The notes beneath the pieces are model-generated. The model worked only from the letters and a program-made list of their open reading frames with translations, was not told the origin of the DNA and searched no databases. Below are positions 33,772 to 42,541 of a DNA stretch of 64,000 nucleotides, in pieces. Source of the DNA: Dawidia cretensis. Lineage in GTDB: Bacteria; Bacteroidota; Bacteroidia; Cytophagales; Cyclobacteriaceae. The position numbers and the translations under genes are program-made. The stretch spans positions 15,307 through 79,306 of the forward strand of contig NZ_JAHESE010000008.1 of NCBI RefSeq assembly GCF_018598175.1. Direction: 5' to 3'. Numbering within the stretch: position 1 is the first letter of the stretch; every line of letters starts with the position of its first letter.

Positions 33772-35004
33772 CTATTTATTGGCTGCGACGACAGGTCTGC
33801 GCATCACAGGCGCCGGACGTTTGACGGCGGCAGGCTTACATGCAGGTTGTATGTTTGCTTCGTCTTCCAGCTCACTGCCTTTCTTCTTGCGGCGACCCCA
33901 CCAGATATAGAACCCGGTAACGGGCAGACTGGCGCATAGGAGGCTGGCGCAGAAGGCCAGTATTTTGCCGGGTAAGCCCAGCACGGCGCCGACGTGAATG
34001 TCGTAGTTCATCCGCATGAGCTTGTCGGCCGCGGCAGCGTCTTTAAACCGGCCATAGACATGGTCTACGGAAAGCTCTTTCAACGTATACTGATCGAAGT
34101 AGATGTTATCGTTTTGCCAGTACGTGCCGTCGTCGGGGTTCACACCGACGGCAATGGGTGACGAGGCTGTTTCAGGGCTATGTACTTCCAGCACGGCGGC
34201 ATTTGGATATTCAGCTGTCATCCGGCGCCAGATCTTATCCATGACGGGCTCGTCAAACGACGCCACCTGCGTGGTGTCAGACACCGGCTCCGTATACATA
34301 ACCGACTTTTTACCACCGGTTACAGCATAGAGTCCTTCGGCAAACCAGGTAAAGCCCCACACCAATCCGGTGATGGCAAAAATGATCGCGATCCACGATA
34401 CGTAGAAGCCCAGCACGTTGTGCAGGTCGTAGTTCTTCCGGCGCCAGCGCGCGCTCCACTTGATGCTAAACCGTTGTTTGGCAGCAGCCTTGTTCCGCGG
34501 CCACCACAGGACGATGCCCGAGATGAGCATAAAGAAAAATACCAGCGTAGCGGATGCCACAATGGGCTGACCGATTTCGTTGGGCAGCCAGAGGTAAAAA
34601 TGTCCGTCGAGAATGAACGGGAAAAAACCCGCTTCTTCGTCTGATAGCTTCAGTATTTCACCTGTATACGGATTGAGGTATGCTACATAATAATCTACCG
34701 GGTCCGGGTGATAAAAGATCACTTCCGCAGCCTTTCCGGGCTTCCCATATAACACGGCATGCAGATGTTTGCCGGGCAGGGCTGCCATGGCAATGTCTTT
34801 CAACCGTGACGGCGGTAAATAGGCCTTGTTTTGCACCTCCACAAACCGGTGGCCTTCGGTGAGGTTGCGGATCTCCGCCTGGAAGGCATAGAGGCAGCCG
34901 GTTACGGCAATGATAAAAACGATGATGCCCGAAGTAAGGCCTAACCACAAGTGAAGCTTGCCGATGACTTTTTTGAACAGTGTCGAAAGCTTCTTTTCTG
35001 CCAT
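33772..35004 (-). CDS. PepSY-associated membrane protein
   Basis: A 410-residue inner membrane protein with four membrane segments: 'KLHLWLGLTSGIIVFIIAVT' begins the first, another pair lies mid-protein ('IVLWWPRNK' and 'YVSWIAIIFAITGLVWGF'), and the last is near the C terminus ('CASLLCASLPVTGFYIWWGR'). The conserved His in 'HLWLG', 'YDLHNVLGFY' and 'MNYDIHVGAVLGLPGK' are typical of this PepSY_TM family. Relatives are linked to ferric-siderophore reduction. The iron-related genes downstream support that, but there is no shared operon. Confidence 0.85.
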   Translation of the reverse strand: MAEKKLSTLFKKVIGKLHLWLGLTSGIIVFIIAVTGCLYAFQAEIRNLTEGHRFVEVQNKAYLPPSRLKDIAMAALPGKHLHAVLYGKPGKAAEVIFYHPDPVDYYVAYLNPYTGEILKLSDEEAGFFPFILDGHFYLWLPNEIGQPIVASATLVFFFMLISGIVLWWPRNKAAAKQRFSIKWSARWRRKNYDLHNVLGFYVSWIAIIFAITGLVWGFTWFAEGLYAVTGGKKSVMYTEPVSDTTQVASFDEPVMDKIWRRMTAEYPNAAVLEVHSPETASSPIAVGVNPDDGTYWQNDNIYFDQYTLKELSVDHVYGRFKDAAAADKLMRMNYDIHVGAVLGLPGKILAFCASLLCASLPVTGFYIWWGRRKKKGSELEDEANIQPACKPAAVKRPAPVMRRPVVAANK

Positions 35005-35084
35005 ATTCCGCGGTCTAAATACTGAATAACCGCAAAGCTAGGTTGGGAACGTGTATTGTCCTATCACCCTGGAGGGTTAAAAAT

Positions 35085-35106
35085 GTCTACCCTTAAAAGG
35101 GTAGAC
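35085..35106 (-). terminator. Terminator of the GntR-type gene
   Basis: GTCTACCC and GGGTAGAC form a perfect 8-base stem; on the minus strand it is followed by ATTTTTAACC. It lies 55 bases after the GntR-type gene, before the PepSY gene. Confidence 0.7.
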
Positions 35107-35135
35107 GGAGCGTGAGCGTGAATACAGACGGTTTT

Positions 35136-35152
35136 TTCGCTCTCACACTCAC
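35136..35152 (-). repeat. Inverted copy of a purine-rich 17-base sequence
   Basis: Read on the minus strand this is GTGAGTGTGAGAGCGAA, the same 17 bases found at 9696-9712 within the polypurine tract. Further GAGCGTGAGCGTGA lies at 35108-35121. Confidence 0.6.
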
Positions 35153-35160
35153 CCTGGCTC

Positions 35161-35922
35161 TCAGCGCCGGATGTCGATTTCATAGGTGAAGCTGTCGCCG
35201 CGATAGTAGCCGAGGTTGTATTCCACCGGCCGGTTGCCCGGATCGCACACGATGCGTTTTCGGAACAGCACGGCGTCACCTTTCTTCAGACCCAGTTTTT
35301 TGGCAATTTCTGTTTTTGCCGATACCGCACTGATTTTCTCCCTGGAGATGGTGGGAATGGTGTGATAATCATGTTCCATGATCTCGTACAAGTGTCGGGA
35401 AAAGTCTTCTTTGCCGGTGAACCCCACGCGCGGGTGGAAGTATGAGATGAAGTATACAAACGGACCGTTGCCGGTGCCCCGCAGGCGCTCCAGCCGCAGC
35501 ACGCGTTTATCTTGCTCAATGCCGAGACTCAGGGCTACTTCTTCGTCCGCGTTGACCCAGGAGACCTTGATGCTATGGTTGATGGACTCTACGCCCTGGT
35601 TGTGCATCTCGTCGCTGAAGCTCAACCAATTATCCAGGCGTGTGCTGACGGTCTTCTTGACGACGGTTGTACCAACCCCTTTCTTCCGCACCAAGAGGTT
35701 TTCGTGTTGCAGTTTGTTGGTTGCCTGACGGATCGTATTACGCGAAATGCCCAGCCGCTTGGCCAGCTCTACTTCTTTGGGCAGTAGCTTTCCATTTTGA
35801 AAATGCGGGCTTTCAATCAATTTCCGCAGCTCGTTCTCTACTTGAATGTGCAACGGTATAGGGCTGCTGTGGTCGATCTTAAAATCGCCGGGATCTTTCT
35901 CGGATTTATCCTTTACGGCCAT
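35161..35922 (-). CDS. GntR-family regulator with UTRA domain
   Basis: A 253-residue HutC-type regulator. The winged helix is at about 20-90 ('IPLHIQVENELRKLI', 'LAKRLGISRNTIRQATNKLQ' and 'VRKKGVGTTVV'). The rest is a UTRA ligand-binding domain with 'RVLRLERLRGTGNGPFVYFI', 'GLKKGDAVLFRKRIVCDPGN' and 'YYRGDSFTYEIDI'. HutC-type proteins usually bind sugars, amino acids or their derivatives. No obvious target operon is next to it; a terminator separates it from the PepSY gene, so the target lies elsewhere. Confidence 0.9.
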   Translation of the reverse strand: MAVKDKSEKDPGDFKIDHSSPIPLHIQVENELRKLIESPHFQNGKLLPKEVELAKRLGISRNTIRQATNKLQHENLLVRKKGVGTTVVKKTVSTRLDNWLSFSDEMHNQGVESINHSIKVSWVNADEEVALSLGIEQDKRVLRLERLRGTGNGPFVYFISYFHPRVGFTGKEDFSRHLYEIMEHDYHTIPTISREKISAVSAKTEIAKKLGLKKGDAVLFRKRIVCDPGNRPVEYNLGYYRGDSFTYEIDIRR

Positions 35923-36008
35923 GGTACATGAGGGTCACAAGCCGCAAATTAGACATGTGTGAACATAAAAACAACGTTACGCGTGAGGTATCGTAATGAT
36001 TATGGATT

Positions 36009-36326
36009 TTAAGGCTGCCCACGTGTTAAAAGTGTGATGCTCTGGCATTGCAAATGGTATATCTGAAGCTTCCGCTGTGGGTCATGGCTGATTATCAGCA
36101 GTCCCACGCGCACCAGCACCGCCAGGGTATTGTATACTGTCGACCGGCTGACACACCGGCCCTGGTTACACAGACGCAGGTATACCGATTCGGCGTCGAA
36201 GGAGCCATGGCCGTTGAGGATTTCTTCCAGAATACGCTTTTTCTTTGCCGTCAGGGTAATATCCTGACTGGCCAGTGTGCTTTCGGCCAACGCTACAAAA
36301 TACTGGGCGGACTTTTCACTCAGCAT
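36009..36326 (-). CDS. Short Fur-like DNA-binding protein
   Basis: A 105-residue protein with a Fur-type winged helix: 'ITLTAKKKRILEEILNGHGS', then 'FDAESVYLRL', 'SRSTVYNTLAVLVRVGLLI' and the wing QRKLQIYHLQ. Full Fur proteins are 130-160 residues, with a second, metal-binding and dimerisation domain rich in His and Cys. Here the frame ends after about 20 residues beyond the wing, and the 85 bases to the next gene do not encode a Fur C terminus. It is third in an operon with VOC and cupin genes, one base pair group apart. Confidence 0.75.
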   Translation of the reverse strand: MLSEKSAQYFVALAESTLASQDITLTAKKKRILEEILNGHGSFDAESVYLRLCNQGRCVSRSTVYNTLAVLVRVGLLIISHDPQRKLQIYHLQCQSITLLTRGQP

Positions 36327-36329
36327 ATC

Positions 36330-36629
36330 TTATTCGTCTGCAAAGGTTGTAACAACGGACGGCCCCATGACCGAGATCACTTCAAAGCTCGTCATTGCGC
36401 GCAAGCCATACGGCTGCCCGGCCGGCACCACCAGCGTCTTGCCACGCGATAATTCGTGATCGGTACCATTGAGGTGTATAATCAAGCGGCCTTTCTTGAC
36501 TATCATGAACTGCTCCCCCGTGGCATACCGCGTACGCAACCGTTGGCGTTCAGCACCCGCCAGCTGCACAACCTTAAAGAGGTCATTCTGATACAGCGCC
36601 CGCTCTTCAATGTGCAACGGCATGTTCAT
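36330..36629 (-). CDS. Small cupin-domain protein
   Basis: A 99-residue single cupin: 'ALYQNDLFKVVQLAGAERQR', then 'GEQFMIVKKGRLIIHLNG', 'ELSRGKTLVVPAGQPYGLRA'. The first cupin motif lacks the usual His-x-His pair, so metal binding is doubtful. The stop of the VOC gene overlaps its start by four bases (36626-36629). Its own stop is 3 bases before the Fur-like start. Function unknown; the small operon (VOC, cupin, Fur-like) suggests a stress sensor unit. Confidence 0.75.
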   Translation of the reverse strand: MNMPLHIEERALYQNDLFKVVQLAGAERQRLRTRYATGEQFMIVKKGRLIIHLNGTDHELSRGKTLVVPAGQPYGLRAMTSFEVISVMGPSVVTTFADE

Positions 36630-36979
36630 TGGACGCCAAAAGAAGGTTGACCAAATTTCAACACGTTACCGTCGGGATCGCCCACGTAGAATTCTTTCAC
36701 ACCCCAGGGCCGATCCTCCAGGTGGAGACGCACAATGCCCTTCCGCTCACAATGCTCATACAGTTCCTCAATATCTCCCGACACGCGAAAGTACAGGCTG
36801 GAGTTTTGTGGAATAGCCGGATCGGTGCAATGCCACAAATGGATTTCAATATCATCGCGTTTGAGGATGATCAGGTCTTCGTACTGACGATGCAATACAA
36901 AGTCCAGCTTGCGTTCATAAAAGTCGCGCGAGCGCGCCAGGTCGAGCGACGGAAGCTGTGGGATAGCTTGGCGGATCAT
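36626..36979 (-). CDS. VOC-fold bleomycin-resistance-like protein
   Basis: A 117-residue protein of the VOC superfamily, of the bleomycin-binding-protein type: 'IPQLPSLDLARSRDFYERKL', 'YEDLIILKRDDIEIHLWHCT' and 'EFYVGDPDGNVLKFGQPS'. Members bind and sequester drugs or bind metals. It is the first gene of the operon with cupin and Fur-like genes. Resistance to a bleomycin-type drug cannot be claimed from sequence. Confidence 0.82.
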   Translation of the reverse strand: MIRQAIPQLPSLDLARSRDFYERKLDFVLHRQYEDLIILKRDDIEIHLWHCTDPAIPQNSSLYFRVSGDIEELYEHCERKGIVRLHLEDRPWGVKEFYVGDPDGNVLKFGQPSFGVQ

Positions 36980-37029
36980 AACATTATTATCAGAATAACA
37001 GAAAAAAGAGAGCGGTCTTAGGCTTGTTA

Positions 37030-37070
37030 CCTACAGCAGCCGGGACAGCTGTTGTCCCGGCCCGTGTAGG
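37030..37070 (-). terminator. Stem-loop after the haem operon
   Basis: CCTACA and TGTAGG form an outer stem around GCCGGGACA and TGTCCCGGC, giving a strong 9-plus-6-base hairpin. It lies 13 bases past the end of the hmuY gene. There is no immediate T-run on the minus strand (one lies about 25 bases later), so it could be a terminator or a message-end stabiliser. Confidence 0.6.
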
Positions 37071-37083
37071 TTTAAAAGAACTA

Positions 37084-38508
37084 TTATCCCTTCACAACAA
37101 GTTTGTATTCAATCAACGGCTTACCACGCGTGCCACCATCTGCCGCGTGGAAGTTTATAAACCGTAGCTTGTAAACGTTTTCATACGTATCCTTTACCAC
37201 ATAGTACCGGTCAGTCCGTACACCGACCACATCGGTGCTGCCCGGAGGCGCAGACGTTACGCGCCAGCCAGAGCCGATCACATCGCGTTGGCCATCAAAC
37301 TTCAGGCTTGCTACATGGCTGGCCGCGAATTGGTCGTATGATACTGTGGTTTCCAGCACCTGCACGGCTGATACACCGCCGCGACTGTTGATGAACACCA
37401 GATCCGAATAGGCATACGGAATACCCTGCGGTGCTTTGTAGATGCTATACGTCCACTCGATGTCCCACTTCTCGCGTGCAGGTGCCACGTTTACAACGCC
37501 ACCCGTGGTAAACGACACGTACGTAAAGTCATTCGTAGCGGACTTCGTTATTTCGATCTCGGTAAACTCACTTGACGTCAGCGGAGCGTATTGCACTTTG
37601 TAGCCCGCTCCGTTGCGGAGCACACGAAGTTTGATGAGGTTCTCCGGCGCATCAACAATGCCAAAACCACCTGTGCGGTTGATCACATATACTTTGTTAT
37701 CCGCTTCGGTAGCCGAGATTTCTTTAATGGCGGTTTTAGTCAGGTCACCGGTTACATCGTCAATGATATCGAACGTGCCGGCACCCTGACCCAGGGCCAG
37801 GCCTTCTGTGTTAACATTCTCTGCTGTAACGTCAACTAAATCCGTCGCATCGACAGCGATCACCGACGCCGCGGTGGTGTTGTTAATAATAACCCAGAAC
37901 TCGTCACCACTATAAAAACCGAGATCCCATGACTTGCGGGCTACACCCGTCTGCTGGTTGCTGCTAAAATCTACAAACACCGAGTTACCTGCGCTCGAGC
38001 CCAGCTCATCGCTAATGATGCCGTTCAGCGTCATCTGCTGTCCTTCCGATACGATGGGCGAGAACGACACCGTCACGGTCGACTTCTCTCCTATCACCGC
38101 GTTTTGTGCTGCGGTGCCAACAGTGAAGATGATGGAAGCATCACCGTCCAGAAACACGTCGCTCTTGCGCAGCACCTTAAACGACACTGTGCTGGAAGCC
38201 GTCGGTACCGATACCGTCAGCTTACCATCCGTCGCAGCCGGTTCAGTCGTGAAGTGGGTGCCATACTGTACGCCCGTAGCGACAAAGCTCACGGTAAAGT
38301 CGGTGGCCACATCTACGGCACGCGACAGGTTTAGTTTTATTTCGGCTTCTTCCTGGCCATCTTCCAGACCTAATGTAGTGGCCTCGAAGTCTGCCTCGTT
38401 GGCCGGAAGTGGGGGATCATCATCGCTACATGCGTTGATCACAAGCACTAAGAGTACAATACTACACGCGGTAGCAGCCAACTTCAGAAATCTGTTCAAG
38501 CTATTCAT
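37084..38508 (-). CDS. hmuY: HmuY-family haem-binding lipoprotein with beta-sandwich start
   Basis: A 474-residue surface lipoprotein. The signal ends with lipobox VINAC; the mature protein first has a Calx-beta-like repeat (about residues 38-155, 'AEIKLNLSRAVDVATDFTVS' and 'GDASIIFTVG'), then an HmuY domain: 'VDFSSNQQTGVARKSWDLGF', 'YSGDEFWVIINNT', 'IYKAPQGIPYAYSDLVFINS' and the C-terminal 'LRFINFHAADGGTRGKPLIE'. HmuY strips haem from host or environmental carriers and passes it to the TonB receptor. The domain call is firm. It is the last gene of the hmuTUVS-receptor-hmuY operon. The extra N-terminal module makes it longer than usual (HmuY is about 216). Confidence 0.85.
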   Translation of the reverse strand: MNSLNRFLKLAATACSIVLLVLVINACSDDDPPLPANEADFEATTLGLEDGQEEAEIKLNLSRAVDVATDFTVSFVATGVQYGTHFTTEPAATDGKLTVSVPTASSTVSFKVLRKSDVFLDGDASIIFTVGTAAQNAVIGEKSTVTVSFSPIVSEGQQMTLNGIISDELGSSAGNSVFVDFSSNQQTGVARKSWDLGFYSGDEFWVIINNTTAASVIAVDATDLVDVTAENVNTEGLALGQGAGTFDIIDDVTGDLTKTAIKEISATEADNKVYVINRTGGFGIVDAPENLIKLRVLRNGAGYKVQYAPLTSSEFTEIEITKSATNDFTYVSFTTGGVVNVAPAREKWDIEWTYSIYKAPQGIPYAYSDLVFINSRGGVSAVQVLETTVSYDQFAASHVASLKFDGQRDVIGSGWRVTSAPPGSTDVVGVRTDRYYVVKDTYENVYKLRFINFHAADGGTRGKPLIEYKLVVKG

Positions 38509-38545
38509 AAGAATTTAGATTATGTAAAAATTATAGGTGCTCATG

Positions 38546-40609
38546 TTATTTGGTAAGGTGAAAGTACAGGGACAGGAAGTAGGAGCGGCCGTAGCTCATC
38601 GGTACATCTCCCCCACCGCTGTGCGCGTTGCCAACATCCAGGGACGTATTGCGCAGCGTCGTCACGTCCAGCAGGTTTCGTACTCCCAGTGTCAGGTCCA
38701 GCATCCGGTTGATTCGTTGGGCCACGGTGAAATCCGCCCATTGAAAGTTTTCGCGGGTGGCCAGGCGTGTGATGGGCTCGGTGCTTCCTTCCGGCGTAAC
38801 GGTCTCGTAGTTGGAGCTCTTGCCGGTGTATTTGTAGTACAGGCTCACCGTAGTAGCCGGCTTGCTCCAGGTATAGGCCACGTTGGTACGCACCTCTGGC
38901 GACCAGAGCAACTCCAGATCACCTTCCGCAGCCTTCACCGGGTCAGACACGCCGATATACGAAAAGCCCAGGGAAACCTGCAGACCACCGTACTGGTAGT
39001 TGTTGTCCAGTGTTGTACCGATTGTACGCGACTTTGTAATGTTCTCATACCGCGAAATCCTACCCGATGGCACCGATGGGTCGGCCACCGTAGCGAGAAT
39101 GATCTGATCTTTAAAGGTGTTGTAGAAACCGGCCAGTGTTGAATTCAACTGAGACTTGTTTCCCGTGTACGCCTGCCAGGCCAGCGAGCCGATAAAGCTG
39201 TTAGAGTACTCGGCCTTCAGATTCTCATTGCCGTAGACGTCGTGGCTGGCGTCGTGAAAGCTGAAGTATAATTCACGCAACGCCGGCGAGCGAAAGCCAT
39301 ACGCATAGGCCCATCGTAGATCCAGTCGCGACGAGAGCTGAAACTTGGTGTTCACGGAAGGTACTACAGGTGGGGCATCGTATGCCGAGTTGTGAATAAA
39401 CCGTACGCCGGGCCGAATGTTCAGGGACGACGTAGGCTTGAACTCCGCCGTGGCAAAAACAGCATAGTCGTTTATCTCTCGTTCGCGGTCTATGCGGTCG
39501 CCGGCACCTTTGCTGAGGTTGATGTCATAGCCGGGTTGCAGAGAGATGCGATCCGACAACCGGTATAGGAACGTGCCGCGGCTCATGGCCATGCTAAAGT
39601 TCGTCTCGTCTTGTGTACCCGCCCCGGGTGAGAGCCAGGTTGCGCCCGTCGCCATGTCGTACAGCACCGTGCGGGTGCGGCGCGAATAATCCTGGTAGCT
39701 GGCCACGCCGTTGTATACCAGTCGCTCAGTGAGGTTCCAATCCGCTTGCACCTGGTGATTGTACCGATGCGTGATATATTCCTTGTCGACGGCCTGCCCC
39801 ACCCGCGGGTTATACGTCCCCAGGCTGTTTATGGTCTCGTCTGTATAGTTCAATCTATAGCGCAGCGTGAGCTTGCCGGTGGAAAATCCTACGTTGCCCA
39901 TGCCGAGCCACTGCTCTTTGGGGTGCCACCGCATGGGCTGTGCCGGCAGGTCGCTGGGATAGTGTCCTTCGTTCCAGCCACCGGAGTTGTTACGCGTGAC
40001 CGAACCACCCGCCGACCATTTACCACGTTGCCAATGGGCGCCCACACTTTCATTATGCACACCTTTGTCGGTAAAAGGATCGTACTCGTCCCCCGCGGTC
40101 TCTTCCAGCACGCGTGCTTCGAGGTTCCAATGGCCATCGTATTTTTTAGTAATGATGTTGAGCACACCGGCCAGGGCGTCGGTGCCATACATCACCGACA
40201 TTGGTCCCTCCACGATCTCGATGTGATCCACGGTATTGATATCGATCTGATTCAGGGCTTCGCGGCTTTCGCCGCGCTCCAGTAACGGCACACCGTCCAG
40301 CAGAATCTTCACAGCCTGTCCACCCATGCCCATCAACCGGATATCGCTCGTACCCAGGGCCAGGTCGTTCGTAAAACGAACTCCCAGCTCCGTCGCGAGC
40401 ACACTCTGCAGATCGGTAGCGCCTCGTCGCACGATCTGTGCGTATGAGATGGTGCGCACCTGGTATACGGACTGCCGGATCGACTGCGGCTCGAACTGGC
40501 CAGTGACTACCACGTTCTGCAGCTGCGTCGTACGAAGCGAATCCTGTGCGTATAGCAACGGCCCTTGCCAGGCCAGCAATACACTGGCGATTGCCAATCG
40601 GTATTTCAT
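38546..40609 (-). CDS. hmuR: TonB-dependent haem receptor
   Basis: A 687-residue TonB-dependent outer membrane receptor. After a signal peptide (MKYRLAIASVLLAWQGPLLYAQ) the plug domain has 'LQNVVVTGQFEPQSIRQSVY', 'RGATDLQSVLATELGVRF' and 'VEGPMSVMYGTDALAGVLNI'. A long barrel follows, ending in 'YFLSLYFHLTK', a BAM-type end. The position between hmuS and hmuY marks it as the haem receptor. The start at 40609 is one base after the hmuS stop; an open frame upstream is antisense-like and ignored. Confidence 0.92.
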   Translation of the reverse strand: MKYRLAIASVLLAWQGPLLYAQDSLRTTQLQNVVVTGQFEPQSIRQSVYQVRTISYAQIVRRGATDLQSVLATELGVRFTNDLALGTSDIRLMGMGGQAVKILLDGVPLLERGESREALNQIDINTVDHIEIVEGPMSVMYGTDALAGVLNIITKKYDGHWNLEARVLEETAGDEYDPFTDKGVHNESVGAHWQRGKWSAGGSVTRNNSGGWNEGHYPSDLPAQPMRWHPKEQWLGMGNVGFSTGKLTLRYRLNYTDETINSLGTYNPRVGQAVDKEYITHRYNHQVQADWNLTERLVYNGVASYQDYSRRTRTVLYDMATGATWLSPGAGTQDETNFSMAMSRGTFLYRLSDRISLQPGYDINLSKGAGDRIDREREINDYAVFATAEFKPTSSLNIRPGVRFIHNSAYDAPPVVPSVNTKFQLSSRLDLRWAYAYGFRSPALRELYFSFHDASHDVYGNENLKAEYSNSFIGSLAWQAYTGNKSQLNSTLAGFYNTFKDQIILATVADPSVPSGRISRYENITKSRTIGTTLDNNYQYGGLQVSLGFSYIGVSDPVKAAEGDLELLWSPEVRTNVAYTWSKPATTVSLYYKYTGKSSNYETVTPEGSTEPITRLATRENFQWADFTVAQRINRMLDLTLGVRNLLDVTTLRNTSLDVGNAHSGGGDVPMSYGRSYFLSLYFHLTK

Positions 40610-40610
40610 A

Positions 40611-41705
40611 TTACAGGGCTGGTAAGTTTTCGACGATGCTGCGCCACTCGAGCTTTTCGGGTATGCCCGGTTTGCGCAAGCCAAAGAATTGGGCAACCAG
40701 GTTGCGCTGTTTGTTAAACAGCTCCACCGACGTAACAAACCCTTCCGTTGTATTTTTCTTTACAACCCATGCCGTATCCACCAGGTCCATGCGCAGGTGC
40801 ATGTTGAAGTCGGGATCGAGTACATTCAGCCACGGCTCGGGACCATTGTGGCCGCGTTCCAGCAACCGAATGGTGCGCACCTTGCCCTGGTGTATCTGCA
40901 AGTTGCCGCGGTTGCCGGCGAAGATCATGATGGGAAGCTTTTGCGCGGCGGCCTGTTCCAGAATGACCTGGGGTGTAGCCTTGGCATTAAGCTGGTAGGT
41001 ATATTTTCCCCGTGCGACTTCCAGCGCATGGTAGCGGTCCACTTTGTGACGACGCAGCATGCCAAAGAATTCGTGCGTGTCTTTCAACTCACTCCACTCT
41101 TGCAGAAAAGCCGCTTCGTTTTCGGGTCCTTGCAGTACTTCTGCTGCGTAGACCGACACCGGTTGCTCCGGGCTTTGGTCGGGCGAACGGAAGTCTTCGA
41201 TCAGGCGCGCATAGGCTTCTTCATCGCTCTTCTCTTGCAGGTATATTTTGGTGATGGCTTCGCCCGAGCGATCAAACACCTGAATGCTCTTCAGCACCCG
41301 GTCGGTTTTCTCTTCGGTGGCGGCGAAGGCTACGTGCCAGGCGTGGAAGAACACACGGCTTTCGATGGGACCAATGACCGTCGCCATCGACCGTGGACCG
41401 GCATCAATAATATCGATCTCCTGAAAGAGTCCTTTATGTTCCAGGATACAGGCGTCGTTGCGTGTAAGCGACATGACACGACCGAGTGTCGTAAACCGTC
41501 GCAGCAGCTCCGGCCAGGGCCCTTGCAAGCGCACTACCTGCGGACCGATCTTCGTGGCGAGCAGCTCGGCCTCGCTGGCTCCCAAGGCCCGGGCTGCTTC
41601 CCGAATGCGAATACCGGGCTTCGTTTGTTGCAGTGATTCCCAGGCTTCGGCCAGCGCGTTTGCGCCAGCAGCTGCAGATGTTTTAGTTTGAGTTGAAGTT
41701 TCCAC
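40611..41705 (-). CDS. hmuS: Haem-degrading factor, HemS/HmuS type
   Basis: A 364-residue cytoplasmic protein with the duplicated HemS/ChuS fold: half 1 has 'PWPELLRRFTTLGRVMSLTR' and 'SRVFFHAWHVAFAATEE', half 2 'LRRHKVDRYHALEVARGKYT' and 'KLPIMIFAGNRGNLQIHQGK'. This family stores or degrades haem after import, in some species reducing it to release iron. The residues 1-20 are a Thr/Ala-rich lead. It is between hmuV and the TonB receptor. Confidence 0.9.
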   Translation of the reverse strand: METSTQTKTSAAAGANALAEAWESLQQTKPGIRIREAARALGASEAELLATKIGPQVVRLQGPWPELLRRFTTLGRVMSLTRNDACILEHKGLFQEIDIIDAGPRSMATVIGPIESRVFFHAWHVAFAATEEKTDRVLKSIQVFDRSGEAITKIYLQEKSDEEAYARLIEDFRSPDQSPEQPVSVYAAEVLQGPENEAAFLQEWSELKDTHEFFGMLRRHKVDRYHALEVARGKYTYQLNAKATPQVILEQAAAQKLPIMIFAGNRGNLQIHQGKVRTIRLLERGHNGPEPWLNVLDPDFNMHLRMDLVDTAWVVKKNTTEGFVTSVELFNKQRNLVAQFFGLRKPGIPEKLEWRSIVENLPAL

Positions 41706-41734
41706 GTGTTATTCTTTTTGTCTTGCGTTATAGA

Positions 41735-42541
41735 TTATTTACCCACCGCGATAAACCGTTCAGCAGGATCGCTGGCCGGAATGATATACGGGTGGCCGGT
41801 GACCGGGTCGCGGTATAAATTGACGCGACATCGGAACGTTTCTTCAATATTACTTTTTGTAAATACCTCGCCGGCGGGGCCGTTTGCTACCACCTGGCCA
41901 TCGCGTAGAAAGTATAGCGTGTCGGCATACTGCACCGCCTGGTTGAGGTCGTGCACGATCGCCATTACGCCGATGTTGCGACGGCAGACCGTACGGGCCA
42001 GGTGAAAGATGTATTGCTGTTGGGCAATGTCCAGGCTGCTGGTGGGCTCATCGAGTAGAATGTACCGCGGGTATACCGTTTCGTCCCACATCTGCGCCAG
42101 CACACGCGCCAGTTGTACGCGTTGTTTCTCTCCGCCCGACAGGGTTTGATATTGACGATCGCGAAAAGCCAGCGTACCGGTTACGGTCATGACCGCTTCA
42201 CAAACGGCCCTGTCTTCTGTGGGCAATGCCCGGCGGCCGTGACGGCCCAGGGCTACTACCTGCTCCACGGTAAAGGTAAATTGAACGGTAGTGCTCTGCG
42301 GCAACACGGCACGTACATGCGCCAGCTCACGCGGTGTATATGAACCAATATCCTGTCCATTAATACTCACTGTTCCCTGGCTGGAGCGGTGCTCGTGCGC
42401 CATAACCTTCAGCAGTGTGCTTTTGCCGGCACCATTCGGGCCAACAATCGCCGTAAAGGCACCGGGCATCACCTGCAGGGATATACCATCCAGGATCGTT
42501 TTTCCCTGGGTGCGAAACGCTATTTGATTGGCTTCGTACAT
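41735..42541 (-). CDS. hmuV: Haem ABC transporter ATP-binding protein
   Basis: A 268-residue ABC ATPase of the FepC/HmuV family. Walker A is GPNGAGKST, signature 'LSGGEKQRVQLARVLAQM', Walker B 'YILLDEPTSSLDIAQQQ', H-loop 'AIVHDLNQAVQYAD'. It drives haem import with HmuU and HmuT. Its start overlaps the hmuU stop by one base (TAATG). Confidence 0.95.
   Translation of the reverse strand: MYEANQIAFRTQGKTILDGISLQVMPGAFTAIVGPNGAGKSTLLKVMAHEHRSSQGTVSINGQDIGSYTPRELAHVRAVLPQSTTVQFTFTVEQVVALGRHGRRALPTEDRAVCEAVMTVTGTLAFRDRQYQTLSGGEKQRVQLARVLAQMWDETVYPRYILLDEPTSSLDIAQQQYIFHLARTVCRRNIGVMAIVHDLNQAVQYADTLYFLRDGQVVANGPAGEVFTKSNIEETFRCRVNLYRDPVTGHPYIIPASDPAERFIAVGK

Noticed and set aside
35923-36008. Frameshifted remainder of the Fur-like gene
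   Set aside because: Only 85 bases separate it from the next gene, and no frame encodes the His/Cys-rich Fur C terminus.
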